NCBI RefSeq assembly: GCF_900129965.1
Contig: NZ_FQXM01000005.1
Location: 210,480 to 274,479 of the forward strand
DNA length: 64,000 nucleotides
Direction of reading: 5' to 3'
Source: Clostridium grantii DSM 8605
GTDB taxonomy: Bacteria > Bacillota > Clostridia > Clostridiales > Clostridiaceae
Part shown: positions 1 through 8,935 of the stretch, one piece after another
Position numbering within the stretch: the stretch's first letter is position 1
Layout: every line of letters starts with the position of its first letter
Translations under genes and position numbers: made by a program
Notes under the pieces: generated by a model
Database searches by the model: none
What the model was told of the DNA's origin: nothing
Seen by the model: only the letters and a program-made list of their open reading frames with translations

Positions 1-1539
1 TTACTTAGGTATGGGTTTATAATGTTACTTGAAAATGTTTCACAAAGCATTATCTTTGACATTAGAGGCGAGGTTTATAATAAACTTCAAAAACTAGACT
101 TTGACTTTTTTGATAAAACAAAAGTTGGGGATATTATGGCCAAGATGACAGGGGATATGGATGCAGTAAGACATTTTATTGCCTGGGTAATTTATATGGC
201 GGTGGAAAATGGAATGACTTTTATTGTTGGAATTATATTATTATTTACGATAAACGTGAAAATGACTTTATTATTAATGCTTATAACTCCATTTATAGCT
301 TATTTTGCTCGTAAACTTTCCATAGAAGTTAAACCAAATTTTACAGCTATAAGAAATCAATTTTCTAAGTTGAATTCTGTGGCACAAGAGAATATAAGTG
401 GGAATAGAGTGGTTAAAGCTTTTGCAAAAGAAGAATATGAGATAGAAAAATTTAATAAAGAGAATGAGGAATTCAAAAATAGAAACTTAACGGCAGCTAA
501 AGTTTGGGGAAAGTATTTACCTATTATTGATTCTTTATCTGGAGTTTTGAATATTGTATTAATTCTTGTGGGAGGTATTTTAGTTATCAAAGGAGAGTTA
601 ACTATAGGTAAATTGGTAACTATGAATTCATTAATCTTCACTATAAGTAATCCTTTAAAAATGTCAGGGTGGATATTAAATGATATTCAAAAATTCAGTG
701 CCTCTGGTGAGAAGATTATAGAAATTCTTAAAGAAGAACCTAAAATCAAAAACAATAAAGATTTATTTAAAGAAGAAAGAGTTAGTGGGAATTTAGAATA
801 TAGAAATGTTTCCTTTAAATATGGGAGAGAACCTATTTTAGAAAATATTAGTTTTAGTGTAAAACCGGGACAGACCATTGCAATTATAGGACCTACAGGT
901 TCAGGAAAATCCACATTAATAAATCTTTTATGTAGATTTTATGATTGTACAAGCGGAGGAATTTTAGTTGATGGTATTGATATACAAAATGTAAAACTAA
1001 GCAAGCTGAGAAGTAGTATTGGAGTTGCAATGCAGGATATATTTTTATTCTCGGATACCATTGAGGGAAACATTGCTTATGGTAAACCAGATGCTTCCTT
1101 TGCTCAAGTAAAATGGGCAGCAGAATTAGCAAAAGCTAATGACTTTATAGGAAATATGGAGGAAGGTTATAACACTATTGTTGGGGAAAGAGGAGTTGGA
1201 TTATCAGGGGGTCAAAAACAAAGAATTTCACTAGCTAGAGCTTTGTTGAAAAATCCATCAATACTGGTTTTAGATGATACCACCTCTAGTTTGGATATGG
1301 AAACAGAACATAAAATTCAAAAATCACTTGATAATTACTATAAAGATAAAACAACTTTTATAATAGCTCATAGAATATCTTCAGTTATGCAAGCAGATAA
1401 AATACTGGTTTTAAGTGAAGGAAGAATAGTTGAAAGAGGAACACATAATGAGTTGATTGAGAAAAATGGATACTATAAAAGTGTATATTTGAATCAATTT
1501 GGAGACTTTGACACGGAAATTAAAAAGGTGGTGGGCTAA
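1..1539 (+). CDS. ABC exporter half-transporter, subunit 1 (5' end cut by window)
   Basis: Half of a heterodimeric ABC exporter: a transmembrane domain fused to a nucleotide-binding domain. The frame is open from base 1, ahead of the first ATG at 22, so the gene starts outside the window and lacks roughly the first one or two helices of a normal ~580-residue protein. Walker A (GPTGSGKST) lies near 889-915 and the LSGGQ signature at 1201-1215. The Walker B Asp (1273) is followed by Asp rather than Glu (1276-1278), and the H-loop His is at 1369. An Asp in place of the catalytic Glu is typical of the degenerate-site subunit in TM287/288 or BmrCD-like exporters. Its stop abuts the ATG of the partner gene, so the two are probably translationally coupled. 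The substrate cannot be read from sequence; multidrug or lipid-like compounds are usual for the family. Confidence 0.93.
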   Translation, partial: LLRYGFIMLLENVSQSIIFDIRGEVYNKLQKLDFDFFDKTKVGDIMAKMTGDMDAVRHFIAWVIYMAVENGMTFIVGIILLFTINVKMTLLLMLITPFIAYFARKLSIEVKPNFTAIRNQFSKLNSVAQENISGNRVVKAFAKEEYEIEKFNKENEEFKNRNLTAAKVWGKYLPIIDSLSGVLNIVLILVGGILVIKGELTIGKLVTMNSLIFTISNPLKMSGWILNDIQKFSASGEKIIEILKEEPKIKNNKDLFKEERVSGNLEYRNVSFKYGREPILENISFSVKPGQTIAIIGPTGSGKSTLINLLCRFYDCTSGGILVDGIDIQNVKLSKLRSSIGVAMQDIFLFSDTIEGNIAYGKPDASFAQVKWAAELAKANDFIGNMEEGYNTIVGERGVGLSGGQKQRISLARALLKNPSILVLDDTTSSLDMETEHKIQKSLDNYYKDKTTFIIAHRISSVMQADKILVLSEGRIVERGTHNELIEKNGYYKSVYLNQFGDFDTEIKKVVG

Positions 1540-3321
1540 ATGGCAAGAAACAAATTTGATGTGGATGAGAGTTTAGCAACTAAGTTTAATTATAATCATC
1601 TGAAAAGAATATTTAAATATGTTAAACCCTTTAAAAAGCAAATGGGCATAACAATAATGATAATGCTTGTAGCTTCTGTTGCAAGTTTATTAGGACCTTT
1701 TTTGGTAAAGGATGCCATAGATAATAAAATAATCAATTCGGATATAAAAGGGCTGGTTATTTTAGCAGGAATTTATTTGGCAACCTTGATAATCGGAGGA
1801 GTATGCTTACATTTAAAAATAAAAATTATGACCAATGTGGGTCAAAGTATAATATACAACATTAGAAAAGATTTATTTGAGCATCTTCAAAAACTACCTT
1901 TTAGCTATTACGATAGTAGACCCCATGGTAAAATCCTTATAAGAGTTGTAAATTATATTAATAGCTTAAGTGATTTGTTATCTAACGGTATTATAAATTT
2001 AATCACGGACTTAGCCACTTTAATAATTATTATTATATTTATGTTAATAATAGATGTAAAGCTAACTATTATATGTCTTTTGGGATTACCAATACTTTTT
2101 GCAGGCATTTTTGCTATAAAGAATGCCCAAAGAAAAGGATGGCAAATAATGAGTAGTAAAACTTCAAATTTAAATGCTTATATTCATGAAAGCATTACTG
2201 GTATGAAAGTAACTCAATCTTTTTCTAGAGAAAAGGAAAACTATAAAATATTTGAAGAGTTAAATAACAATTATAGAACAGCTTGGCTTAATTGTGTAAG
2301 AATAATGATGTTAATGGGACCTATGGTAGATGGAACATCTAGCTTAGTAATGGCTGCAGTGTATATCTTTGGTGTGGCTTGGATGGCGCAGGGGGTTACA
2401 GTAGGGGTACTTATTGCTTTCTTAGGATACATCGGTAGATTCTGGGCACCTATATCAAATATGGCCAATTTTTATAACTCCATTATCAATGCCATGGCAT
2501 ACTTAGAAAGAATATTTGAGACAATGGACGAAGAACCTGCGGTTAAAGATGTGGTGGGAGCTTTTGAAATGCCAGAAATTAAAGGTAGTGTAGAGTTCAA
2601 AAATGTGGATTTTGCTTACGAAGAAGACCATAAAATATTAAATAATATCAGTTTTAAAGTTAATGAAGGAAAAAGTATAGCTTTAGTAGGACCAACAGGA
2701 GCAGGTAAATCCACCATAATAAATTTAATTAGTAGATTTTATAATCTAAATTCCGGTGAAATTTTAATTGATGGAGTAGATATTAGCAAGGTAACTTTAA
2801 GCACTCTTAGAAAACAAATGGGAATAATGATGCAAGATTCCTTTATATTTTCAGGAACAATTATGGACAACATTAGATATGGAAATATAGAAGCAACAGA
2901 TGAGGAAGTTATTGAAGCGGCTAAAAAAGTTCATGCACATGATTTCATTGCAAATTTAGAGGATGGGTATAACACAGAAGTAAATGAAAGAGGTGCTAGA
3001 TTATCCGCAGGACAAAGACAATTAATATCTTTTGCTAGAGCTATATTAGCAGATCCAAAAATATTAATATTAGACGAAGCTACTTCTAGTATAGATACAA
3101 AAACAGAACTTTTACTTCAAAAGGGATTAGAAGAATTATTAAAAGGAAGAACATCCTTTATAATAGCTCATAGACTTTCCACAATAAAAAATTCAGATAT
3201 AATAATGTGCATAAATAAAGGAACAATAGTTGAGTCAGGAAATCATGAAGAACTTATGAGATTTAAAGGAGAATATTATAAATTATACATGTCTCAATAT
3301 AAATTATTGGAAGCAATGTAG
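1540..3321 (+). CDS. ABC exporter half-transporter, subunit 2
   Basis: Full-length (593 aa) ABC exporter subunit with about six N-terminal membrane helices and a C-terminal ATPase domain. It starts directly after the stop of subunit 1. Walker A is GPTGAGKST; the signature is LSAGQ (3001-3015), one residue off consensus; Walker B has Asp 3073 followed by the catalytic Glu (3076-3078). Combined with subunit 1, this predicts one competent ATP site (Walker A/B of this subunit with LSGGQ of the partner) and one degenerate site (Asp in the partner with LSAGQ here), the standard asymmetry of heterodimeric multidrug exporters. No regulator is adjacent on the downstream side; the upstream side lies outside the window. 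Confidence 0.94.
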   Translation: MARNKFDVDESLATKFNYNHLKRIFKYVKPFKKQMGITIMIMLVASVASLLGPFLVKDAIDNKIINSDIKGLVILAGIYLATLIIGGVCLHLKIKIMTNVGQSIIYNIRKDLFEHLQKLPFSYYDSRPHGKILIRVVNYINSLSDLLSNGIINLITDLATLIIIIIFMLIIDVKLTIICLLGLPILFAGIFAIKNAQRKGWQIMSSKTSNLNAYIHESITGMKVTQSFSREKENYKIFEELNNNYRTAWLNCVRIMMLMGPMVDGTSSLVMAAVYIFGVAWMAQGVTVGVLIAFLGYIGRFWAPISNMANFYNSIINAMAYLERIFETMDEEPAVKDVVGAFEMPEIKGSVEFKNVDFAYEEDHKILNNISFKVNEGKSIALVGPTGAGKSTIINLISRFYNLNSGEILIDGVDISKVTLSTLRKQMGIMMQDSFIFSGTIMDNIRYGNIEATDEEVIEAAKKVHAHDFIANLEDGYNTEVNERGARLSAGQRQLISFARAILADPKILILDEATSSIDTKTELLLQKGLEELLKGRTSFIIAHRLSTIKNSDIIMCINKGTIVESGNHEELMRFKGEYYKLYMSQYKLLEAM

Positions 3322-3426
3322 TATAGGGTTCCCATTGCGAAACTTAATTTATACTTGTTCCAAAATCTAGACGCATCAACTAGTTTTGGACATGTATAAA
3401 TTAATAGTTGAGCTGGGAACCCTATA
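3322..3426. repeat. 105-nt imperfect palindrome with 13-bp terminal inverted repeats (MITE-like or structured RNA)
   Basis: The ends TATAGGGTTCCCA (3322-3334) and TGGGAACCCTATA (3414-3426) are perfect inverted repeats. The inner arms also pair well, sharing TTAATTTATAC and CCAAAA-CTAG blocks, around a short centre near 3374. It begins immediately after the TAG stop of the ABC gene and has no U-tract at its 3' end, so it is not a simple intrinsic terminator. It could be a miniature inverted-repeat element or a long structured RNA in the ABC mRNA 3' end. Confidence 0.7.
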
Positions 3427-3466
3427 AAGAAAAATATAAAATATATAGCAGCTCATTATGAATATG

Positions 3467-3495
3467 TTGTTTAACTTATGCTTATTGCGTATAAT
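3467..3495 (+). promoter_or_regulatory. Predicted sigma-A promoter of the AAA-ATPase gene
   Basis: TTGTTT (3467-3472) and TATAAT (3490-3495) are separated by 17 bases and lie about 37 bases upstream of the ATG at 3533. The perfect -10 and ideal spacing make this a credible promoter; there is no experimental evidence. Confidence 0.6.
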
Positions 3496-3532
3496 AAAAT
3501 ATATATCAGTTCTAAAAAAGTAGGTGATAAAT

Positions 3533-5239
3533 ATGAAAAAAATACCAATAGGTATAAGTGATTTTAAAATGTTAATAGATGAAGATTATTTGTTCATTGA
3601 TAAATCTGAATTAATAAGTGAATTTTGGCAAAGCAATGGGCAAACTATTTTAATCCCAAGACCAAGAAGGTTTGGTAAAACGCTTAATATGAGTATGCTT
3701 AAGTATTTTTTTGAGAAAAGTAATGAAAACAATAGATATCTTTTTCAAGGTCTTAATATAGAAAATTATAAAAATATGATGGATATTCAAGGTAAGTATC
3801 CAGTGATATATTTAAGCTTTAAAGATGAAAAATATAGTTCCTTTGAGTATTTGCAAATTGGCTTAAGAAATTTATTAAGTAGACTATATAAAGAACATGA
3901 TTATTGTTTGGATAATGAGAAAATCCATGATGTGGATAAAGAATATTATTCTTCTATAGTAAATAAAAAAGCTAATATAATAGATTTATCTGATGCACTA
4001 AAAATGTTATCTGAATATCTTTATAATTATTATGATGAAAAAGTATTAATCTTAATAGATGAATATGATGTTCCAATTCAAGCCTCATATGTAAATAATT
4101 ATTATACAGAAGCTATAGAATTTATGAGAAATTTATTAAGCGGAGCCTTTAAGGATAATAATTCATTACAAAAGGGAATGATTACAGGCATACTTAGAGT
4201 TGCTCGAGAATCTATTTTTTCAGGATTAAACAATCTTAAGGTGGAAAGCATACTAAGCCATAATTTTTCTGATAAATTTGGATTTACTGATTCAGACATT
4301 GAAAAGCTTGTCTTAGAATACAAAGTAAAAGAACAGTTTAAGAATATAAAAGAATGGTACAATGGTTATTATTTTGGAGAAGTGACCATTTACAATCCTT
4401 GGTCAATATTAAACTATTTATCAAGCCCTAAAGCTGGATTAAAAGCTTATTGGGTAAATAGCAGTTCTAACGATTTAGTGAATATTCTTCTATCTAAAGG
4501 ATCAGAGGAAGTGAAAAAAGATCTAGAGTCACTTATAAAGGGAACTACAATAACTAAATTAATAGATGAAAATATAGTTATGGAGGATATAGAAAAATCT
4601 AGTGATAACTTATGGAGTTTTCTTTTATTTACTGGATATTTAAAAGTTAATTCTCAGGAAAGAATAGGACTTCGAGATTACTACGCTCTTTCTATTCCCA
4701 ATCTAGAAGTAACGACCCTTTACTATGGATTAATAGAAAGTTGGTTCAAGGATACAATAACAAAGCAAAATTATGACATGATGATGAATAGTCTGGTTAT
4801 TGGAGATATTAAAATATTTGGAAAGATGTTAAGACAATTTGTTTTAAAAAGCATAAGTTACTTTGATGTAGGTGGATATGAGGGGGAGAAGGTTTACCAT
4901 GCTTTTGTACTAGGTATGCTAATATCTTTAGATGATACCCATGAGATTTTATCAAATAGAGAGAGTGGCTATGGAAGATATGATGTAATGATAATCCCAA
5001 AGGATATTTCTAAATTGGGTATTGTTATAGAATTCAAAAAACTAGACCCTGATGATGAAGAAACCTTAGAAGAAACAGCAGATGTGGCTTTAAAGCAAAT
5101 TTCTTGCAAGAAATATACTACTACACTGAAGAGTAAAGGGATAACTAATATTAAAGAAATTGCTATAGTATTTAAAGGAAAAGAAATATATATTAAAGAA
5201 AGAAAAACAAATATATCTACTATCCCTAGTAAGTATTAA
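3533..5239 (+). CDS. AAA-ATPase-like protein with C-terminal PD-(D/E)XK nuclease domain
   Basis: About 568 aa, matching the AAA-ATPase_like plus PDDEXK_9 architecture found in many copies in Firmicutes and Bacteroidetes. The N-terminal ATPase has a P-loop-like PRPRRFGKT (about residues 42-50) and a Walker B LILIDEYDVPI near residue 170. The C-terminus has the nuclease-like pattern Asp (in YDVMI) followed by Glu-x-Lys (IEFKK), ending in a typical KGK-EIYIK segment. I place the start at ATG 3533, six bases after AGGTG, rather than at the GTG at 3524 that is part of that ribosome binding site. It stands alone with its own predicted promoter. The biological role of the family is poorly known; mobility or defence functions have been proposed. 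The family call is secure, the function is not. Confidence 0.85.
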   Translation: MKKIPIGISDFKMLIDEDYLFIDKSELISEFWQSNGQTILIPRPRRFGKTLNMSMLKYFFEKSNENNRYLFQGLNIENYKNMMDIQGKYPVIYLSFKDEKYSSFEYLQIGLRNLLSRLYKEHDYCLDNEKIHDVDKEYYSSIVNKKANIIDLSDALKMLSEYLYNYYDEKVLILIDEYDVPIQASYVNNYYTEAIEFMRNLLSGAFKDNNSLQKGMITGILRVARESIFSGLNNLKVESILSHNFSDKFGFTDSDIEKLVLEYKVKEQFKNIKEWYNGYYFGEVTIYNPWSILNYLSSPKAGLKAYWVNSSSNDLVNILLSKGSEEVKKDLESLIKGTTITKLIDENIVMEDIEKSSDNLWSFLLFTGYLKVNSQERIGLRDYYALSIPNLEVTTLYYGLIESWFKDTITKQNYDMMMNSLVIGDIKIFGKMLRQFVLKSISYFDVGGYEGEKVYHAFVLGMLISLDDTHEILSNRESGYGRYDVMIIPKDISKLGIVIEFKKLDPDDEETLEETADVALKQISCKKYTTTLKSKGITNIKEIAIVFKGKEIYIKERKTNISTIPSKY

Positions 5240-5371
5240 ATAAACTCTTGTGTTTCATAAAAGTATAGGGGACTCTATATACACAGTATTAGAAAAACTT
5301 ATAATTATTTATTAAGTATAAAGAAAATCTATTGGACATATGAAAACTTCTTATTTATAATAAACTGGGCA

Positions 5372-5404
5372 ATAGGTATATAGATATTATTTCTATATAC
5401 CTAT
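5372..5404. repeat. Perfect 12-bp inverted repeat upstream of the rhodanese gene
   Basis: ATAGGTATATAG (5372-5383) and CTATATACCTAT (5393-5404) form a perfect 12-bp stem with a 9-base loop, about 60 bases before the rhodanese start codon. There is no T-run directly after it. It may be an operator, an mRNA structure in the leader, or a weak terminator of the AAA-ATPase gene. Confidence 0.5.
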
Positions 5405-5466
5405 AAACCTAATTTTTATAAATATTTTTTGTTGTGAAGATGAAAAAAAGAAGGAGCTAAGTTATT

Positions 5467-6852
5467 ATGAAAAAAACATTTATAGTTATATTATCTTTAA
5501 TTATGGCTATCTTTACTTTTGTAGGATGTTCAAGTGTAAATAATAAAGATGTAGCAAATAAAGAAGAAATTATCAATAACACTGAGGAAGTATACACTAA
5601 AGTGGATACTGAAAAAGTTCAAGAAGCTTTGAAAGACAATTCGTGGGTAATAGTAGATACACGATTAAATGATGCTTTTAATGGATGGAAATTAGATGGA
5701 GTTAAAAGAGGTGGAAGAATCCCTGGTGCTGTGGATTTTTCAGCTAATTGGTTAAAGGTTGAAAATGAGGACAAAGAAGCTATTTTAGATGAAGCTTTAG
5801 AAACAAAAGGAATAACAAAAGACAAAAATGTAGTATTATACGATGCAAATAAAAAAGATGCAGAAGAAGTTGCTAATTATTTAAAAGAAAAAGGATATAG
5901 CAATTTATACATATATGATGTTAATGAATGGGCAAATGATGAAAGTTTAGAAATGGTTAAATATGAAAACTATCAATCAATTGTACCAGCTTCAATTGTA
6001 AAAGATATTCTTGATGGAAATAAACCAGAAAGTTTTGAAAATGCTAAGAATATAAAAATAGTTGAAGCAAGTTGGGGAGAAGAAAAAACTTCTTATGCCA
6101 ATGGACATATACCAACTTCCTTTCATATTGATACAGATTCAGTAGAACCACCTCCAGCATGGATGTTAGCTGATGATGCAACTTTAACTAAGTTTGCAAT
6201 TGATAATGGTTTTACAAAAGAAGATACAGTAATAGTTACAGGAGAAGAACAAATGGCAGCTTATAGAGTGGCTACAGTTCTTAAATATATTGGTGTTCAG
6301 GATGTAAGAGTTTTAAATGGTGGTACAACAGCTTGGACTATGGCTGGCTATGATTTAGAAACTGAAAGTAACAAACCTGTAGCAGTTGAAGATTTTGGCG
6401 CAGTTATACCAGTAAATCCAAATGTAATAGATACAATAGAAGAATTAAAAGTAAACCTTCAATCTCCAGATAAAAATACATTTGTGGATAATCGTACTTG
6501 GAAGGAGTTTATAGGTGAGGAAAGTGGATACACTTATTATGATAAAAAAGGTAGAATACCAGGAGCTGTATTTGGTCGTGCAGGTATAACAGATTCTTTA
6601 TCACTAGATTACTATAGAAATATTGATCAAACTATGAGAAATGCCAGTGAATTTATAGGATTTTGGGAAGAGCAAGGAATAGATACAAATAAACATTTAG
6701 CATTTATGTGTGGAAGTGGTTGGAGAGCGGCAGAAATATACACTTATGCTGAAGTAGTAGGGCTTAAAGATATAGCTCTTTACAGTGATGGATGGATTGG
6801 TTGGAGCACAGATGAAAGCAACCCAACAGAAACAGGAGAGCCAACTAAGTAG
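5467..6852 (+). CDS. Triple-domain rhodanese lipoprotein (YnjE-like thiosulfate sulfurtransferase)
   Basis: 461 aa. A lipoprotein signal peptide ends in a lipobox at Cys21 (FVGC), so the protein should be anchored outside the membrane. Three rhodanese-like repeats follow (about 45-165, 170-300, 320-450). Only the third keeps a catalytic cysteine, Cys415 in CGSGWRA; the equivalent loops of the first two lack Cys. This one-active-of-three layout is that of E. coli YnjE. The expected reaction is sulfur transfer from thiosulfate or a persulfide donor to cyanide, a thiol or a protein acceptor. The start has AAGGAG 10 bases upstream. The gene directly abuts a small membrane-protein gene, and HdrC/HdrB-like genes lie beyond the next terminator, suggesting a sulfur or selenium redox role (inference). 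Confidence 0.88.
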   Translation: MKKTFIVILSLIMAIFTFVGCSSVNNKDVANKEEIINNTEEVYTKVDTEKVQEALKDNSWVIVDTRLNDAFNGWKLDGVKRGGRIPGAVDFSANWLKVENEDKEAILDEALETKGITKDKNVVLYDANKKDAEEVANYLKEKGYSNLYIYDVNEWANDESLEMVKYENYQSIVPASIVKDILDGNKPESFENAKNIKIVEASWGEEKTSYANGHIPTSFHIDTDSVEPPPAWMLADDATLTKFAIDNGFTKEDTVIVTGEEQMAAYRVATVLKYIGVQDVRVLNGGTTAWTMAGYDLETESNKPVAVEDFGAVIPVNPNVIDTIEELKVNLQSPDKNTFVDNRTWKEFIGEESGYTYYDKKGRIPGAVFGRAGITDSLSLDYYRNIDQTMRNASEFIGFWEEQGIDTNKHLAFMCGSGWRAAEIYTYAEVVGLKDIALYSDGWIGWSTDESNPTETGEPTK

Positions 6853-6864
6853 GTGAGAATTAAC

Positions 6865-7296
6865 TTGGATAGTAAAATAATTAAGAAGAGTAAAATAATT
6901 AATAGTTTAATTTATGGACTTGAATTAATTATAGTTGTAACGATTTTGGTATTAGAGTATTTATCTAGTTTCAAAGCGGGTGTAATGCGACACTTATATT
7001 CAAAAAAAATAGAATACTTGGCTAAGATATACACAGAAAAAGGAATGATGATTCATACAATTATTATAGTCTTTTTATTTGTAACATTAGCTTTTGTTTT
7101 CAAAAACAGTTTGAGCAAAAAAAGAAAATTAAATTTCATTAGATTTCTTTTATATGTTATTATATTAATTAGTGGATTTTATCTTCCTTATATGAAAGAC
7201 TTAAATACTTATGTTTATATATTAATATTTTTAGAAATCTTCATTGGGATTGAAGCAATGAAATTATTGTTGGAAAAAATAAAACCCCAATTATAG
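6865..7296 (+). CDS. Small four-helix membrane protein, unknown function
   Basis: About 143 aa with four predicted membrane helices separated by basic loops. I do not recognise the family. AGGTG at 6851-6855 overlaps the stop of the rhodanese gene and sits nine bases before TTG 6865, which I favour; the GTG at 6853 is part of that ribosome binding site. It is almost certainly cotranscribed with, and translationally coupled to, the rhodanese gene, and is followed by an intrinsic terminator that its stop codon overlaps. A partner role for the extracytoplasmic sulfurtransferase, such as membrane anchoring or electron or sulfur transfer, is a guess from position. No Cys pairs or His ligands suggesting cofactors were noticed. 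Confidence 0.75.
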   Translation: MDSKIIKKSKIINSLIYGLELIIVVTILVLEYLSSFKAGVMRHLYSKKIEYLAKIYTEKGMMIHTIIIVFLFVTLAFVFKNSLSKKRKLNFIRFLLYVIILISGFYLPYMKDLNTYVYILIFLEIFIGIEAMKLLLEKIKPQL

Positions 7297-7329
7297 TAGT
7301 TTAACTACTATAATTGAGGGTTATTTTTG
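7283..7329 (+). terminator. Intrinsic terminator after the rhodanese/membrane-protein operon
   Basis: A stem of about 16 bp (AACCCCAATTATAGTAG with CTACTATAATTGAGGGTT) with a TTTA loop, followed by ATTTTTG. It overlaps the stop codon of the membrane-protein gene and separates it from the iron-sulfur genes. Confidence 0.85.
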
Positions 7330-7378
7330 TTGAATTCAAAGATTTTCGGAGAAAATTATTATTCAAAGAGGTGATAGC

Positions 7379-7765
7379 ATGAATAAAGTAGAATTTAGCT
7401 TATCCGTTATAAATTACGCAAATATAATCGTAGAAAAATGCAATGGAAGTGAGTGTAGGCTTTGTATGAAAGAGTGTGTTATGATGAATGATTTTGGAAA
7501 TTGCCCCAAAGATTTTATGAAAAAATTAGCCAATAATTCTGAGATGGACCCATTATTAGCTTATTCTTGTAATCAATGTGGTTTATGTAAGGTAGTTTGT
7601 CCAAATAATCTTCCCATGGAAAAAGTGTTTATGGATTCGCGGAAAGATTTTGTAAAAGCAAATAAAGGTCAATCACCTATAAAAAATCATAAACCTGTTA
7701 AAATCCATCAGTGGCTTAGCTTCTCTAAGTTCTTTACTACAAAAACAAAGAGTGGAAAAAAGTAA
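7379..7765 (+). CDS. HdrC-like 4Fe-4S dicluster protein
   Basis: 128 aa with two 4Fe-4S motifs: Cys26, 29, 33 with Cys42-Pro, and Cys64, 67, 70, 74-Pro. The arrangement matches the ferredoxin-type domain of heterodisulfide reductase subunit C and related (Fe-S) oxidoreductases. An extra Cys21 precedes the first cluster. The protein is soluble. The stop codon overlaps the ATG of the next gene by one base, so the two products probably form a complex in which this one feeds electrons to the cysteine-rich partner. GAGGTG precedes the ATG at the usual distance. The electron donor and acceptor are not apparent. Confidence 0.86.
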   Translation: MNKVEFSLSVINYANIIVEKCNGSECRLCMKECVMMNDFGNCPKDFMKKLANNSEMDPLLAYSCNQCGLCKVVCPNNLPMEKVFMDSRKDFVKANKGQSPIKNHKPVKIHQWLSFSKFFTTKTKSGKK

Positions 7766-8562
7766 TGGACATTCAAATAAATAAAAATAAAACATATGGT
7801 TTTATGCCAGGATGCAGCTTGGCCTCATATAGTCCAGAAAATGTAGAAAAAACTATTGCATATTTAAATAGCATTTTTCCTAAATTCTCAGCTTTTCAAA
7901 AATGCTGTGGTAAACCTACAAAATATTTGGGGCAAGAAAAGTTATTTAAAGAAAGATTCCAAAGTTTAGAAAGTGATATAAAGAATTTAAATATTGAAGA
8001 AATGATAGTTGCATGCCAAAATTGTAAAGTTACTTTTAACGAAGAAAATTCAGTTACTACACATTCTTTGTGGCAGATGTTACCCTTAATTGGATTGCCA
8101 GAAGAAATGATAGGTAAAGGTAAAAAGAGTGATATTGTATTTACAATTCATGATTCTTGTGTTACAAGAAAAGAATCAGAAATTCAAGAGGGAATAAGAT
8201 GGATAATGGACGAACTGGGTTATAAATATGTGGAATCTAAATATTCTAGAGAAAGAACACTTTGTTGTGGGAGTGGAGGAATGGTTTTAGCAGGAAATCC
8301 AGAAATGGGTAAAAGGATTATAAAGCGAAGAGTGGAAACCTTAGAGAATAATAATGTGGTAGTTTACTGCGCAGAATGTGGTTCATCAATAATAAAAGGT
8401 GGAGCAAAAGCTTGGCATGTTCTAGATTTATTATGGGGTCCTGTAGTGAATAGTAAAGATATGTGTCCTAAAAATATCTTACACTCACCAGTAAGAGCTT
8501 GGACTAATAGATATATATCCAAAAGGAAAATTGAAAAGAAAGCATATATAACTAAAAAGTAA
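7765..8562 (+). CDS. HdrB/HdrD-like protein with two CCG (cysteine-rich) domains
   Basis: 265 aa with two complete CCG motifs: Cys17, Cys47-Cys48, Cys84-x2-Cys87 and Cys132, Cys167-Cys168, Cys202-x2-Cys205. These bind non-cubane or unusual 4Fe-4S clusters in heterodisulfide reductase HdrB/HdrD, GlpC, LutA and similar proteins, where they handle two-electron disulfide or quinone chemistry. Coupled by a one-base overlap to the HdrC-like gene, it forms a minimal HdrCB-like pair with no flavin subunit nearby. The upstream rhodanese suggests a persulfide or disulfide substrate, which is inference. The last ~35 residues are basic and fall outside the domain. Confidence 0.86.
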   Translation: MDIQINKNKTYGFMPGCSLASYSPENVEKTIAYLNSIFPKFSAFQKCCGKPTKYLGQEKLFKERFQSLESDIKNLNIEEMIVACQNCKVTFNEENSVTTHSLWQMLPLIGLPEEMIGKGKKSDIVFTIHDSCVTRKESEIQEGIRWIMDELGYKYVESKYSRERTLCCGSGGMVLAGNPEMGKRIIKRRVETLENNNVVVYCAECGSSIIKGGAKAWHVLDLLWGPVVNSKDMCPKNILHSPVRAWTNRYISKRKIEKKAYITKK

Positions 8563-8565
8563 GAA

Positions 8566-8702
8566 CTTTTAGGCTTAATTTCAATATCATTTTTAATATC
8601 AGCATCAACTTGATCATCACCCATAACTACATCAATGGCAATATTTTTTCCGTCACCATCAGTTAATTTAAAACAAGTTTTATTGTTTTCGTAAACTTTC
8701 AT
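8566..8702 (-). pseudogene. Possible 5' remnant of an unrecognised gene
   Basis: Reading leftward from ATG 8702 there are about 45 codons with good protein-like composition (MKVYENNKTCFKLTDGDGK and an acidic stretch after it). The frame then runs into the antisense of the HdrB-like gene. In another frame just upstream, a short hydrophobic leader-like peptide (MKKIIKLGLFMLLI) ends in a stop. This looks like the start of a secreted or membrane protein gene, frameshifted and truncated by a deletion that joined it to the HdrB-like gene. No family recognised; could also be chance. Confidence 0.35.
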
Positions 8703-8935
8703 ATTAACAACATAAATAATCCTAATTTGATAATTTTTTTCATTATAGTTCTCTTTTTTAGTTGATTTTTGTAATAGTTGTATACAATTATACTAATTAT
8801 ACCACTTATATATAAACCACTTCTACACAAAAAACCTAATATATAGTACTATTTATAATAGTAATAAAATTATAGGTGTGATAAAATAAATATGTAGAAA
8901 TAAGGAGTATTATGTATTAATAGCAGAGGTGACTT

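Noticed and set aside
3322..3426. Simple rho-independent terminator for the ABC operon
   Set aside because: The hairpin is far too long and has no U-tract at its 3' end on the plus strand.
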